Positions 9,065-17,895 are shown, counted from the stretch's first letter. The stretch: 64,000 bases of DNA from VRUE01 sp963699215 (GCA_963699215.1 OY969422.1:1736001-1800000); one strand, 5' to 3'. The notes: generated from the letters alone by a model not told the origin. A program made the numbers and translations.

Positions 9065-9124
9065 ATGAAGGTCGCAATCACGCAGTCGGCCCTGCCGACG
9101 GTGTCCATCCTCAAGGTCGGCTGA
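9065..9124 (+). CDS. 19-residue small ORF, second copy-like member
   Basis: The frame encodes MKVAITQSALPTVSILKVG and then TGA. Alignment with the ORF at 626-685 needs no gaps: M1, A9, L10, P11, S14, K17 and G19 are identical, and position 2 is Lys/Arg, position 3 Val/Leu, position 15 Ile/Val. GAAGGGAG lies about 11 bases upstream, a little far but usable, after an AT-rich stretch. The two ORFs are 8.4 kb apart with unrelated neighbours, so conservation of length and core suggests selection on the peptide. I recognise no family. The next gene, a VOC protein, starts 149 bases on. Confidence 0.42.
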   Translation: MKVAITQSALPTVSILKVG

Positions 9125-9273
9125 TTCTCAGGCAGCGGCAGTGCGCGGCTACGACCACGAACGCGGGTCTAGCGGCAGCCCACTTGGGACATCGAAGGAC
9201 TGATAGGGCCTGAGATGATTATGGACTTTGGGCAACGAAGCCCATGCGTGGAGGAACGGCGAAGGGAGACACG

Positions 9274-9636
9274 ATGGAGATGAAGCTCGAGCTGGTTGCG
9301 GTTCCGGTCTCGGACGTCGATCGCGCCAAGGCCTTCTACACCGAGAAGGTTGGCTTCAACGCGGACCACGATCACACCGTGAGCGATGAGATTCGCTTCG
9401 TGCAGCTGACCCCGCCGGGCTCGGCCTGTTCGATTGCGATCGGCAAAGGCGTCACCGAAGCCGAGCCCGGCTCGGTAGAGGGGATGCAGATGGTCGTCGC
9501 GGATGCCGACGATGCGCGCGCCGAGCTTCACGAGCGCGGCGTCGAGGTCAGCGAGGTCCAGGAGTTCCCCTGGGGTCGCTTCGTCTTCTTCAGCGACCCC
9601 GACGGCAATCGTTGGGCTGTGCAGCAGATCGTCTGA
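9274..9636 (+). CDS. VOC (glyoxalase/bleomycin-resistance fold) protein
   Basis: This 120-residue single-domain protein has the paired beta-alpha-beta-beta-beta pattern of the vicinal oxygen chelate superfamily. VPVSDVDRAKAFYTEKVGF opens the first half, MVVADADDARAELHERGVEV opens the second, and FFSDPDGNRWAVQQ closes the fold. Members bind metal and act as glyoxalases, dioxygenases or drug-binding proteins; the substrate here cannot be told from sequence. I chose ATG 9274 over ATG 9244 because GAAGGGAG lies 5 bases upstream and the fold begins directly after it. It stands alone between the small ORF and the propeller gene. Confidence 0.8.
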   Translation: MEMKLELVAVPVSDVDRAKAFYTEKVGFNADHDHTVSDEIRFVQLTPPGSACSIAIGKGVTEAEPGSVEGMQMVVADADDARAELHERGVEVSEVQEFPWGRFVFFSDPDGNRWAVQQIV

Positions 9637-9684
9637 GCCCGGAGCCCACCGGGGCATCCGCCGGGGCGCATAGGTTGGATTGCG

Positions 9685-11085
9685 GTGACCTCTCGTGGCC
9701 CGCGCCGATCCCCAGCTCCAGCGGTCTGCCTGCTCGTCGCGCTCGCGCTGCTGGCCCTGCCGGCGGGCGCCTCGGCCGCCAAGCCGGGGACGCTGACGCA
9801 GTTGAAGGGAGCGAACGGCTGCCTGGTCGACCGCTCGACGCCGGCGAAGGGCTGCGCCAGCGCGCGGGCGCTGAAGGGTCCCGGGCCCTTCATGGGCTCG
9901 CGGGCGATCGCCGTCAGCCCCAACGGCCGCAGCGTCTACGTCGCCTCCTCGAGTAGCGACGCGATCGCGATCTTCACCCGCGATCGGCGCACGGGCAGGC
10001 TGACCCAGGCGGCTGGCAGCGCCGGCTGCGTGGCCGCCAAGGGAGCCAGCGGTTGCGCCAAGGCGATCGGCCTCGACGAACCGAACTCCGTCGCCGTCAG
10101 CCCCAACGGCCGCAGCGTCTACGCGACCTCGCGGGCGGGCAACTCGGTCGCGAGCTTCGTCCGCAACCCGAAGACCGGTGCGCTGCGGCAGCTGCCGCCC
10201 GCCCTCTCGGGCTGCATCTCCGGCCTGCCGCTTCCCGGCTGCAGCGCCGGCCTGGCGTTGGGCGCTCCTGACGTGGTCGTGGTCAGCCCCGACGGCAACA
10301 ACGTCTACGTCGGCTCGTTCTTCGGCAACGCCGTCGCGGCGTTCAGCCGCAACCCCTCGACCGGAGCGCTGGCCCAGTTGGGCGGCAGCGCGGCATGCAT
10401 CGCCGAGGCGACCGCCGGCTGTACGACCGGCATCGCCCTGAAGGCCGTCGAGGGCTTGGCGATCAGCGGCGACGGCGGCAGCGTCTACGCCGCCACGGCC
10501 CTCTCCAATGCCGTGGTCGAGCTCGTCCGCAACCCCTCCACCGGCGCCCTCGCGCAGGCGACCGACGGCAGCGGCTGCATCGTCGAGACCGCGCTCACCG
10601 GCTGCACCCTGGGCGTGCAGCTGAGCGGCGCCAACGCGGTCGCGGTCAGCCCCGACGACGGCAGCGTCTACGTGACCTCGCTGTTCAGCAACAGCGTCAC
10701 CTCCTTCGTCCGCGCGGTCTCGAGCGGGGTGCTGAGCCAGAAGCAGGGCACCGCCGGCTGCTTGGTCAACCTGCGTGCCGTCGGCTGCTCCTTCGGCCGC
10801 GCCCTCGTCGCCCCGGAGGGCCTGGCCGTCTCCCCGGACGGAAGGAACGTCTACGCCGCCGCCTTCCGGAGCGGCGCGATCGCCGTGCTCGACCGCGGCA
10901 AGGCGGGCTCGGTGGCGCAGAAGCCGGGCAGCGCCGGCTGCCTGGCGTTGCGCTCGGTGCCCGGCTGTACGCGGGCCCGGGCGCTGAAGGGCGTCAGCTC
11001 GATCGCGCTCAGCCCCGACGGCCGCCATCTCTACTCGACCTCGTTCGAAAGCGACGCGGTCGACGTCTTCAGGAGGAACAGATGA
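9685..11085 (+). CDS. Secreted seven-repeat beta-propeller with paired cysteines
   Basis: After a signal peptide (VCLLVALALLALPAGASA, residues about 12-30) the 466-residue protein contains seven units of about 58 residues. Each is built around VSPNGRSVYVASSSSDAI-like strands, and in most repeats a pair of Gly-Cys motifs is separated by about 11 residues (for instance GCVAAKGASGCAKAI). The blades resemble the lactonase/YVTN-type propeller families. The regular Cys pairs suggest one disulfide per blade outside the cytoplasm. The start is GTG 9685: TAGGTT at 9671-9676 lies 8 bases upstream, so the mRNA is probably leaderless. The stop overlaps the start of the sulfatase (ATGA), so the two are translationally coupled. 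Catalytic activity is unknown. Confidence 0.75.
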   Translation: MTSRGPRRSPAPAVCLLVALALLALPAGASAAKPGTLTQLKGANGCLVDRSTPAKGCASARALKGPGPFMGSRAIAVSPNGRSVYVASSSSDAIAIFTRDRRTGRLTQAAGSAGCVAAKGASGCAKAIGLDEPNSVAVSPNGRSVYATSRAGNSVASFVRNPKTGALRQLPPALSGCISGLPLPGCSAGLALGAPDVVVVSPDGNNVYVGSFFGNAVAAFSRNPSTGALAQLGGSAACIAEATAGCTTGIALKAVEGLAISGDGGSVYAATALSNAVVELVRNPSTGALAQATDGSGCIVETALTGCTLGVQLSGANAVAVSPDDGSVYVTSLFSNSVTSFVRAVSSGVLSQKQGTAGCLVNLRAVGCSFGRALVAPEGLAVSPDGRNVYAAAFRSGAIAVLDRGKAGSVAQKPGSAGCLALRSVPGCTRARALKGVSSIALSPDGRHLYSTSFESDAVDVFRRNR

Positions 11086-12698
11086 GCCGATCCGAGCGGG
11101 ACCAGGGCGGGCTGACCCGCAAGCAGTTGCTCGGCACCGGGGCAAGCGCCGCCGCCGCGGCGTTGCTGACCCAGGGCACCGGGGTCGAGCGGGCGCTCGC
11201 CGCGGCGAAAGGGAAACGGCGCGACGTCGGCGGGATGAACGTCATCCTCTTCCTCACTGACCAGGAGAGGGCGATCCAGCACTTTCCGCCCAACTGGCTG
11301 CGCCAGAACCTGCCGGGGATGCGGCGGCTGCGCCGGCACGGGATCAGCTTCGAACGCGCCTTCACCAACGCCTGCATGTGCTCGCCGGCGCGCTCGACCC
11401 TGATGAGTGGCTACTTCCCCGCCCAGCACGGGGTCAAGTACACGCTCGAGGAAGACATGCCCTACCCGGAATACCCGTACCAGGTCGAGCTGCCGACGCC
11501 GCCGGCGATGCCGAACCTCGCCACGGTGATGAGAGCAGCCGGCTACACCGTCGTCTACAAGGGCAAGTGGCACTGCTCGAAGCCGGCGCAGAAGGAAAAC
11601 GCCGTCCCAGCCGACCTCGAGAAGTACGGCTTCACCCGCTGGAACCCGCCCGACGCCGGAGCCAACCAGAGCGTTCCCGAGGCCGGGGGCGGCTTCGTCG
11701 ACAACGACGGGCGCTTCGTCGACTCGACCGGCACGCCGGAGTCGGGATCGGAGGGCGTGATGCAGTACCTGAGCTCGACCGCGGCCAAGCAGCAGCCCTT
11801 CTTCATGGTGATCTCGCTGGTCAACCCGCACGACGTCCTCTTCTACCCGAGCAAATCCTTCGAAGAAGCGGGCTATGACCCCTCCTGGCTGCAGGGCGAC
11901 ATCGGCGTGCCGGCGACCAACGAAGAAGACCTCTCGACCAAGCCGTCGGTGCAGGAGCAGTTCCTGAAGATCTTCAACCTCACCGGCAAGCCGAGGACCG
12001 AGAAGGAAAAGCGCGCCTACCTGAACTACTACGGCAACCTGATGCGCTCCTCCGATAGCTACCTGGTCAACGTCCTCGACAAACTGGAAGAGGCCGGCCT
12101 TGCCGACGACACGCTGATCGTGCGGACCGCCGACCACGGCGAGATGGGCCTGACCCACGGGGGGATGCGGCAGAAGAACTTCAACTTCTACGAGGAGGCG
12201 ACGCGGGTCCCGCTCGTCTACTCCAACCCAAAGCTATTCCCGACGCCGCAGACGACCGAGGCGCTGGTCTCCCACGTCGACTTCCTGCCCACCCTGGCCA
12301 GCCTCGCGGCGGCGCCCAAGGCTGCCCTCGCCAACTGGCAGGGGGTGGACTACTCGAAGCTCGTCCTGCACCCGAAGACCGCGCGGCCCGTCCAGGACTA
12401 TGTGGTCTTCACCTACGACGACTTCCAGTCCGGCCAGGCCAAACCGCCTTACCCGAAACCGCCGAACCACATCGTCAGCATCCGCGAAGGTCGCTGGAAG
12501 CTGGCCAAGTACTACGACGTCAGCAAGGAAAACAAGAAGCCACCGCAGTGGGAGATGTACGACCTGAAGACCGACCCGCGCGAGGAAACCAACCTCGCCT
12601 ACAAGGGCTACGAACGCTCCGAGCAGCAGGAGAAGCAGCTCCAGCGGCTGAAACGAAAGCTGGCGCGAGTCGAGAAGACCAGGCTGAGGCCGCGCTAG
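11082..12698 (+). CDS. Sulfatase-family hydrolase, exported
   Basis: The 538-residue protein carries the sulfatase signature CSPAR (C-x-P-x-R), with Cys at about residue 100, the residue converted to formylglycine in type I sulfatases. It also has the metal-site stretch NVILFLTDQE near 52-61 and TADHGEMGLTHGG around 347-359. The N-terminus (TRKQLLGTGASAAAAALL) looks like a Tat-type signal but has Arg-Lys rather than Arg-Arg. The ATG overlaps the propeller stop, and AGGAGGAA lies just upstream. Family members hydrolyse sulfate esters, and some act on phosphonates or phosphodiesters. The Gln-Glu after the first Asp differs from the usual Asp-Asp pair, so the exact substrate class is uncertain. 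It may act with the co-exported propeller. Confidence 0.85.
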   Translation: MSRSERDQGGLTRKQLLGTGASAAAAALLTQGTGVERALAAAKGKRRDVGGMNVILFLTDQERAIQHFPPNWLRQNLPGMRRLRRHGISFERAFTNACMCSPARSTLMSGYFPAQHGVKYTLEEDMPYPEYPYQVELPTPPAMPNLATVMRAAGYTVVYKGKWHCSKPAQKENAVPADLEKYGFTRWNPPDAGANQSVPEAGGGFVDNDGRFVDSTGTPESGSEGVMQYLSSTAAKQQPFFMVISLVNPHDVLFYPSKSFEEAGYDPSWLQGDIGVPATNEEDLSTKPSVQEQFLKIFNLTGKPRTEKEKRAYLNYYGNLMRSSDSYLVNVLDKLEEAGLADDTLIVRTADHGEMGLTHGGMRQKNFNFYEEATRVPLVYSNPKLFPTPQTTEALVSHVDFLPTLASLAAAPKAALANWQGVDYSKLVLHPKTARPVQDYVVFTYDDFQSGQAKPPYPKPPNHIVSIREGRWKLAKYYDVSKENKKPPQWEMYDLKTDPREETNLAYKGYERSEQQEKQLQRLKRKLARVEKTRLRPR

Positions 12699-12707
12699 CG
12701 CGCCCCG

Positions 12708-13448
12708 ATGCCTGAAGCGTTCGTCCTGTTGCTGGCTGCGTCGGGCACGGCGCTGGCGACCGGCCTCGGTGCGATCCCTGTTTTCTTCCTCGGGGAGCGA
12801 GCTGGGCAGCTGACGCCCATCCTGCTGGGCTTCTCCGCCGGGGTGATGGGCGTGGCCTCCGTTGCGGGGCTGTTGCTCCCCGCCGCCGAAGAAGGCTCGC
12901 CGGTTGCGGTCCTCGGCGGGCTGGCGGTGGGGGCGGGTCTGCTCGGCGTCGTCCGCCGGAGACTCGGTCACCGGGCGACCTTCATGGGACGCGCCGGCCC
13001 CGGCGTGCGTACCTCGGCGCTGGTCTTCCTCGTCCTCTTCGTGCACAGCCTGCCCGAGGGCTTCGCCATCGGCACCGCCTTCGCCTCGGATCGCGCTGGC
13101 CTCAGCCTCTTCGTGATCCTCGCGATCGCGATCCAGAACATCCCCGAGGGGACCAGCGTCGCGATCCCGATGGCGACGGCGGGGTTCAGCCGCACCCGCC
13201 AGTTCTGGGCGGCGGTCGGCACCAGCGCCCCACAGCCGGTCGGGGCGCTTGTCGCCTTCCTGCTAGTCGAGCAGGTCGAGGCCCTGCTGCCCTTCTCGTT
13301 TGCCTTCGCCGCCGGCGCGATGCTGACGCTGATCGCGGTGGAGCTGCTGCCGAAGGCTTACGCGGGTCCCGCCAAGCTCGGCCCGAGCGGCGGCATCGTG
13401 CTCGGCGCCGCCATCATGCTCGGGCTCAGCTTCGCCCTTGGCGTGTGA
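12708..13448 (+). CDS. ZIP-family metal transporter
   Basis: This 246-residue integral membrane protein has about eight hydrophobic helices. It contains the two hallmark ZIP helix motifs HSLPEG (helix IV) and QNIPEG (helix V), which supply the intramembrane metal ligands. ZIP proteins import Zn2+, Fe2+ or Mn2+ into the cytoplasm. It begins 10 bases after the sulfatase stop and may share its transcript, but no metal link between them is evident. Ion specificity cannot be judged from sequence alone. Confidence 0.85.
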   Translation: MPEAFVLLLAASGTALATGLGAIPVFFLGERAGQLTPILLGFSAGVMGVASVAGLLLPAAEEGSPVAVLGGLAVGAGLLGVVRRRLGHRATFMGRAGPGVRTSALVFLVLFVHSLPEGFAIGTAFASDRAGLSLFVILAIAIQNIPEGTSVAIPMATAGFSRTRQFWAAVGTSAPQPVGALVAFLLVEQVEALLPFSFAFAAGAMLTLIAVELLPKAYAGPAKLGPSGGIVLGAAIMLGLSFALGV

Positions 13449-13507
13449 GGCTTCCCCGGCCAGGCGAGGGCGCTCCAGGCTCGAGTTATTCAAGGAAGCA
13501 AATGTTT

Positions 13508-13536
13508 TTGTTCTGCGCTTCCTAAGCGATTAGGGT
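13508..13536 (+). promoter_or_regulatory. Promoter for the Cys-rich STN-domain gene
   Basis: TTGTTC (13508-13513) and TAGGGT (13531-13536) are separated by exactly 17 bases in a locally AT-rich stretch. A leader of about 30 bases would then include AAGGAG before the GTG at 13574. Confidence 0.5.
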
Positions 13537-13573
13537 GATTCGGTCCACCCGAATCGAAAGAAGGAGCTCCATC

Positions 13574-13912
13574 GTGGCCACGCCTTGTGACTGCAGCTCG
13601 AGGTGCCCGGACGCAACCGACTGCTTTTGCATGTTCATCGTCAGCACGGGCGAATGTGGCTGCGAATGCAGCTCGGAACCCATCGTCCTTCCCCCACTCC
13701 CCCTCAAGGCGGATGAGGAGGTCAACTTCAATGCGAAGAATGCGGAGCTGGGCAAGGTGGCGGAGTTCTTGGATCGGGCCAGCGAGACGAACGTCCTGAT
13801 CCCCGCGTCGAAGCTGCGCGGGCGCGTCTCGGTGAGCCTCGAGGGCGTCAGCCTTTCCGATGCGATGGAGGAGCTTGGGCTCGTTGCCGGGCCGGAGCCG
13901 GCTGCGCCTTGA
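13574..13912 (+). CDS. Small Cys-rich protein with C-terminal STN (secretin/TonB short N-terminal) domain
   Basis: The start at GTG 13574 is chosen because AGAAGGAG lies 8 bases upstream. The 112-residue product has two parts. Residues about 5-34 hold eight cysteines (CDC, C, CFC, CGCEC), a pattern suited to metal binding or dense disulfides. Residues about 48-103 (VNFNAKNAELGKVAEFLDR ... SVSLEGVSLSDAMEELG) follow the STN pattern found at the start of secretins and TonB-dependent receptors. No signal peptide is visible, and neither secretins nor TonB receptors are expected in this type of cell. The STN fold may therefore be reused as a protein-interaction module. I know no described protein with this pairing. 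Confidence 0.62.
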   Translation: MATPCDCSSRCPDATDCFCMFIVSTGECGCECSSEPIVLPPLPLKADEEVNFNAKNAELGKVAEFLDRASETNVLIPASKLRGRVSVSLEGVSLSDAMEELGLVAGPEPAAP

Positions 13913-13967
13913 TGGGCCTGGCCGACTCCTTGAAGAGGTCATCCCCCGATACGCCGGCGCGCACCAG

Positions 13968-16778
13968 CTAACCCGCTGAGAGAGCGGTCCGCAACTTGGT
14001 TCGCTTGCTGACGTCGAGCTTCTGAAAGACGTGGCGCATGTGGGTCTCGACCGTCTTCTCGGTGACCGTCAGCGCCTGGGCGATCTCGCGGTTGGTCAGT
14101 CCGTCGGCGGCCATGCGGGCGACACGCAGCTCACTCGGCGTCAGCGACTCGACGCCAGTGAACACGGCCTTGCGCGGTCGTGCCCCGGTCGCCGCCAGCT
14201 CCGTTTGAGCGCGCTCCTCCAGGGACGAGGCGCCGCATCGGTGCGCGAGCTCGAGTCCCTGGCGAAGCGGCTCGCGAGCGTCCTTGCGGCGGTTGGCGCG
14301 CCGCAGGCTGGCGCCGAGCTCGACCAGGGCGCGGGCGCGCTCGAAGCCGACCTTCGTGGTCGCGAGAACGTCGACCGACTCGCGGAGCAGCTCCATGCCT
14401 TCGTTGCCTCCGGCGACCGTTCCCTGCACGCACAGCGCTATCCCGATTCCTCGTGACCCGCCGGCGCGCCGAGCGGCACCGATCGCCTCTGCCGCCAGCT
14501 CGCCTGCCCGCTCGCCGTTCCCCAGCGTGGATTCGCAGAGGGCCAGGCCGGTGCGCCAGGGAAAGATCTCGGGGTTCGCATCGGGAAGCCATTCCAGCCG
14601 TTCGGCCGCCGCGAGGAAATCGTGCCTCGCCTCGGCGTGCCGACCGCTCACCCGTCTCAGCTCGCCTCGGCCGCAGAGCAGGATGGCGCTGGCGGCGCCC
14701 GAGGTGGGCCCGAGGTTTTCCGCGACGTCGGCGAGCAGGGCTTCGCCACGGACGACGTCGCCGCGCAGGGCGGCTGCCTTGACCGCAAGCCCGGTCCAGA
14801 CCGCACGCGGCCCTGCGAGCCCAAGCCTGCTGCCGACGCCCACGGCGATTTCCGCGTCCGCCTGGGCATCGCGGAGATCCCCGTCGGCCAGATGGCCGAG
14901 GCCGCGAATCGCCAGATCCCCCGAGATTCCCGGCAGCGCTCCGCGGCGCCTCGAAGCCTCGAGCACGACGTCCATCAGCCCTGCCACCTCGTCCCAGCGA
15001 TCGGCAAGGACCAAGGCCACCATGGCGCCCTGGGGAGGCAGTCCCGCCAACGAGTCCTCCACCACCGTGTCCCGATCGACGATGGTCCGTCTGGCCAGCT
15101 CGCCCGCCCGCTCCACCGAGCCGAGCCCGGCGGCAAGCAGGCCCGCCGCCTGGCTGAGGACAAGGCGTCCGGCCAGCGTCTCGGCGCTCGGCTCCTCACC
15201 GGGCTCGGGCAGGGCGCCGTCGGGCACGCGCTCCAACCCCCAGGTCACCTGGAGGAGCAGCCAGCCCCTCAGGAAGGTCGCCAGCTCGCCGCGATCCGGC
15301 ACTTCCGCCAGCGAATCTTCCAAGAGCTCCGCCGCTTCCTCGCAGCCCCCGCGCAGTCCGAGCGAGCTTGCAAGCTCGGTGGCGATCTCGGCCCGCGCGA
15401 CGGCATCCGCGGTCGCCTTGCGAACGGTGCGCAGCACGCCGATGCCCTCTGGGTCGTCGGCCCGCTGCAATGCCAAGCCGAGCTCGCGACTCACCGCGAG
15501 TCGGTCCTCGGCCGGCGGCGGCTCCCGCAGCCCCCGTCGCAGGTAGCGCACGGCCGCGTCGGGGGCGCCACGTCCGATCGCCTCCTCGGCGGCGGAGCGC
15601 AGCACCGAGACCGCCCAGGGGTCGCCGGCCGGCTCGGCAAGCAGCAGGTGAGCCGCGACGGCATCGATGGCGGCGCCGTTCCGGTCGAGGATCTGAGCGG
15701 CGCGAGCGTGGCTTGCGGCCAACTTCGGCGACGGCACGTCGCTGAGGACGGCGGCGCGGACCAGCGGGTGGACGAAGCCGACCGGCTGCGAGTCCGAGAG
15801 GAGCTGGGATCGCACGAGCTGCGCGCTCTCCTCGGCGACGATCTCCCGCGGCAGGCCGCTGAGCTGGGCGACCGGTCCTGGGTCGGCGTTCGGCTCGAGG
15901 ATGGCGACCGCCCTCGCGACCGCCGTCGAGCGCTCGCCAAGGCGGGCCAGGCGGGTGAGGATCGAGCGCGACGCACCCGTGGCGGCGATCTCGGCAAGGC
16001 GGTCCGCATCTGCCAACTGCGGGTCGGTTCGCTCCTGGTCGAGCGACCGCAGCAGCTCGACCAGCAAGAAGGGATTGCCGGCCGTCGCCTCTAGGCAGGC
16101 GGTGGCGAAGCGGTTGCTCGTCTGCTCGCCGATCTCCCCGGCGATCAACGCGGCAGTCGCCGACGCCGAGAGTGAGCGAGGCTCGATCAGGCACGTCCCC
16201 GGCTCGCGGCGAAGCTCGTCCAGCAGCTCTTCGTGACCGCCCGACTCACCGGTTCTCACCGTGAGCGCGAGTCCGACGGGGAGATCGGCGAGGCGACGAC
16301 CGAGATAGGAAAGCGCTCGCAGCGAGGCGAGGTCTGCCCACTGGGCGTCGTCGACCTGCAGGAGCAGGGGCGTCTCGGCGGCGATATCGGCGACCAGCCA
16401 GTAGAGGCCATGCTGGATCGCGAACGGCTCGCTGTTGTCGCTGTTCGCCGCCTGCGGGTCGAAGACGGGCGACGCCATCGAGGCGCTGCCGCTGAGCAGG
16501 CGGGCCCGAGCGGCTTCGCCGACGAGGAGCGGCTCGAAGAGCTGGCGCACGACTCCGTAGGGGAAATCGCGCTCGTACTCGCCGCCGCGAGCGAGAAGCC
16601 CCAGCATCTCTCGTGCGGGGGCGAGCTCGCCGCAGGCATCGAGGAGGCTGGTCTTTCCGGCGCCGGCCGGTCCTTCGACTATGAGCAGCCCACCGGCTCC
16701 CGCACGGCTCGAGTCGAGGAGGCGCTCGATCGCCGCGATATCGGACTCCCTCTCCAGCAGTGCGCTAGTCGCCGGCAT
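13968..16778 (-). CDS. LuxR-family regulator with N-terminal AAA/STAND ATPase (MalT-like, LAL type)
   Basis: This 936-residue protein has a Walker A motif (GPAGAGKTSL) near residue 30 and a Walker B-like LLLQVDDAQWADL. A long alpha-helical repeat region follows. The C-terminus is a LuxR helix-turn-helix (LTPSELRVARMAADGLTNREIAQALTVTEKTVETHMRHVFQKL). Such large ATP-binding LuxR regulators couple ligand- and ATP-driven assembly to transcription activation. ATG 16778 (MPATSALLERESDIAAI) begins where the ATPase homology begins, with GAGGAAG directly upstream and TAGTAT further up as a possible -10. It lies 31 bases downstream of the amidohydrolase, so it may also be read through from that gene. 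The target is unknown. Confidence 0.85.
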   Translation of the reverse strand: MPATSALLERESDIAAIERLLDSSRAGAGGLLIVEGPAGAGKTSLLDACGELAPAREMLGLLARGGEYERDFPYGVVRQLFEPLLVGEAARARLLSGSASMASPVFDPQAANSDNSEPFAIQHGLYWLVADIAAETPLLLQVDDAQWADLASLRALSYLGRRLADLPVGLALTVRTGESGGHEELLDELRREPGTCLIEPRSLSASATAALIAGEIGEQTSNRFATACLEATAGNPFLLVELLRSLDQERTDPQLADADRLAEIAATGASRSILTRLARLGERSTAVARAVAILEPNADPGPVAQLSGLPREIVAEESAQLVRSQLLSDSQPVGFVHPLVRAAVLSDVPSPKLAASHARAAQILDRNGAAIDAVAAHLLLAEPAGDPWAVSVLRSAAEEAIGRGAPDAAVRYLRRGLREPPPAEDRLAVSRELGLALQRADDPEGIGVLRTVRKATADAVARAEIATELASSLGLRGGCEEAAELLEDSLAEVPDRGELATFLRGWLLLQVTWGLERVPDGALPEPGEEPSAETLAGRLVLSQAAGLLAAGLGSVERAGELARRTIVDRDTVVEDSLAGLPPQGAMVALVLADRWDEVAGLMDVVLEASRRRGALPGISGDLAIRGLGHLADGDLRDAQADAEIAVGVGSRLGLAGPRAVWTGLAVKAAALRGDVVRGEALLADVAENLGPTSGAASAILLCGRGELRRVSGRHAEARHDFLAAAERLEWLPDANPEIFPWRTGLALCESTLGNGERAGELAAEAIGAARRAGGSRGIGIALCVQGTVAGGNEGMELLRESVDVLATTKVGFERARALVELGASLRRANRRKDAREPLRQGLELAHRCGASSLEERAQTELAATGARPRKAVFTGVESLTPSELRVARMAADGLTNREIAQALTVTEKTVETHMRHVFQKLDVSKRTKLRTALSAG

Positions 16779-16809
16779 CTTCCTCGGCGCCGATACTAGG
16801 CCGCGGTGC

Positions 16810-17895
16810 TCAGCCGACCAAGGCGATGCTCTCGACGCCGGGCGTGACGAGGAGCGCCATCGCAGCTGCCAGGGCCCACGGCGCCTCGGCCGAGCCCGAC
16901 TCCACCTCGTCCAGCAGGGCGGAGATCTCCCGTTCGATGCCGGGCGCGAGTGCCGACCCTTCGCAGCCGACACCCGCCCGGACGAGTTCGAGGAGCTGGG
17001 AAGCGTCGCTGCCGCCGAGCATGCACCCGCCCGCAGCTGCGATCAGCGTGGCAAGTCTCGCCTCCGTCGGCGAGGCCGTGCCGGCAGGGGCGCCGGGCGC
17101 CGGGCCGGCGTCGTGCCCGGGCTCGCCGGCCAGCAGGCGATCGAGCTGGCCTCCCGCGATTAGCCCGATCGCCTCCGGCGAGAGCCCGGCGAACCGGGCG
17201 CAGCGCAGCGCGATCGCCAGCACGGCCTCCAGGTCCATGTAGGGCTCGTCGCTGCCGAAGAGGATCTGTCCGGGTGGGATGAGGGCGAAGAGGGCGATCA
17301 GGTCGCTCGGGTTCCACCACGAGGTGTCGAAGAAGAGGTTGGGGTGGTCGGGCGCGACGCGCCAGAGCCAGGCAAGGTCGGAGATGGCGGCGTGCGCGAG
17401 GACGATCGGACACTCGCGATGGTTGGCGGCGAGGTCGGTGACCGTCTCGCCGAAGGAGCCGACTCCTACCCCGGCGTGGATCAGGACCGGCGCCCGCGCC
17501 TCGGCGGCGACGGCGGCGATCGCCTCCACGCCGGGGTCGTCGAGCCGGAAGTCCTCGGCGCGGGGATGCAGCTTGATGCCCCGGGCGCCCGCCAGCAGCG
17601 CATCTGCCGCCGCTTGCCGGGTAATCGACCGGGGATCGAGGCGGGCGAAGGGGACGAGGTGCTCGCGGTGGCGCCGACACTCCTCGATCATGCGACGGTT
17701 CTCTGCCTCGTAGCCGGTGGTGACGCAGAGGGGGAAGATCACCGAGCGGGCGCCGATGGCCTGCAGGTCGCGCACGTGCTCCTCGCAGGTGCGCGTCGTG
17801 CCGTCGACGTCGGTGCCGGTATGGGCATGGACGTCGAACGGCCCGACGCCGTCGAGGGTGGCGAGCTCGGCCTCGATGAAGGTCCGAAGGCTCAA
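16810..17895 (-). CDS. Amidohydrolase-superfamily protein with C-terminal extension
   Basis: The core shows the metal-site order of amidohydrolase-2 (TIM-barrel) enzymes: DVHAHTG (HxH) near the N-terminus, GIKLHPRAEDF, LIHAG, LAHAAI and LFGSDEP (final Asp). Family members hydrolyse or decarboxylate small cyclic acids. The last 100 or so residues are an extra Ala/Gly-rich helical region of unknown role. The proposed start is TTG 17895, because the upstream small ORF stops at 17892 in a TTGA overlap and the homology begins at once (SLRTFIEAELATLDGVGPFDVH). A longer in-frame extension to 18129 exists, but its residues look like the shadow of the small ORF. Expected 361 residues. Confidence 0.72.
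   Translation of the reverse strand: MSLRTFIEAELATLDGVGPFDVHAHTGTDVDGTTRTCEEHVRDLQAIGARSVIFPLCVTTGYEAENRRMIEECRRHREHLVPFARLDPRSITRQAAADALLAGARGIKLHPRAEDFRLDDPGVEAIAAVAAEARAPVLIHAGVGVGSFGETVTDLAANHRECPIVLAHAAISDLAWLWRVAPDHPNLFFDTSWWNPSDLIALFALIPPGQILFGSDEPYMDLEAVLAIALRCARFAGLSPEAIGLIAGGQLDRLLAGEPGHDAGPAPGAPAGTASPTEARLATLIAAAGGCMLGGSDASQLLELVRAGVGCEGSALAPGIEREISALLDEVESGSAEAPWALAAAMALLVTPGVESIALVG

Noticed and set aside
10395..11081. An in-frame N-terminal extension of the sulfatase by 229 codons.
   Set aside because: It overlaps the propeller gene out of frame and is Arg-rich; ATG 11082 has AGGAGGAA upstream and begins a signal sequence.
9169..11145. Long open frame on the minus strand opposite the propeller gene.
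   Set aside because: Its product is Arg/Gly/Ala-rich low-complexity, a typical shadow of a high-GC gene; the plus-strand frame has a signal peptide and regular repeats.
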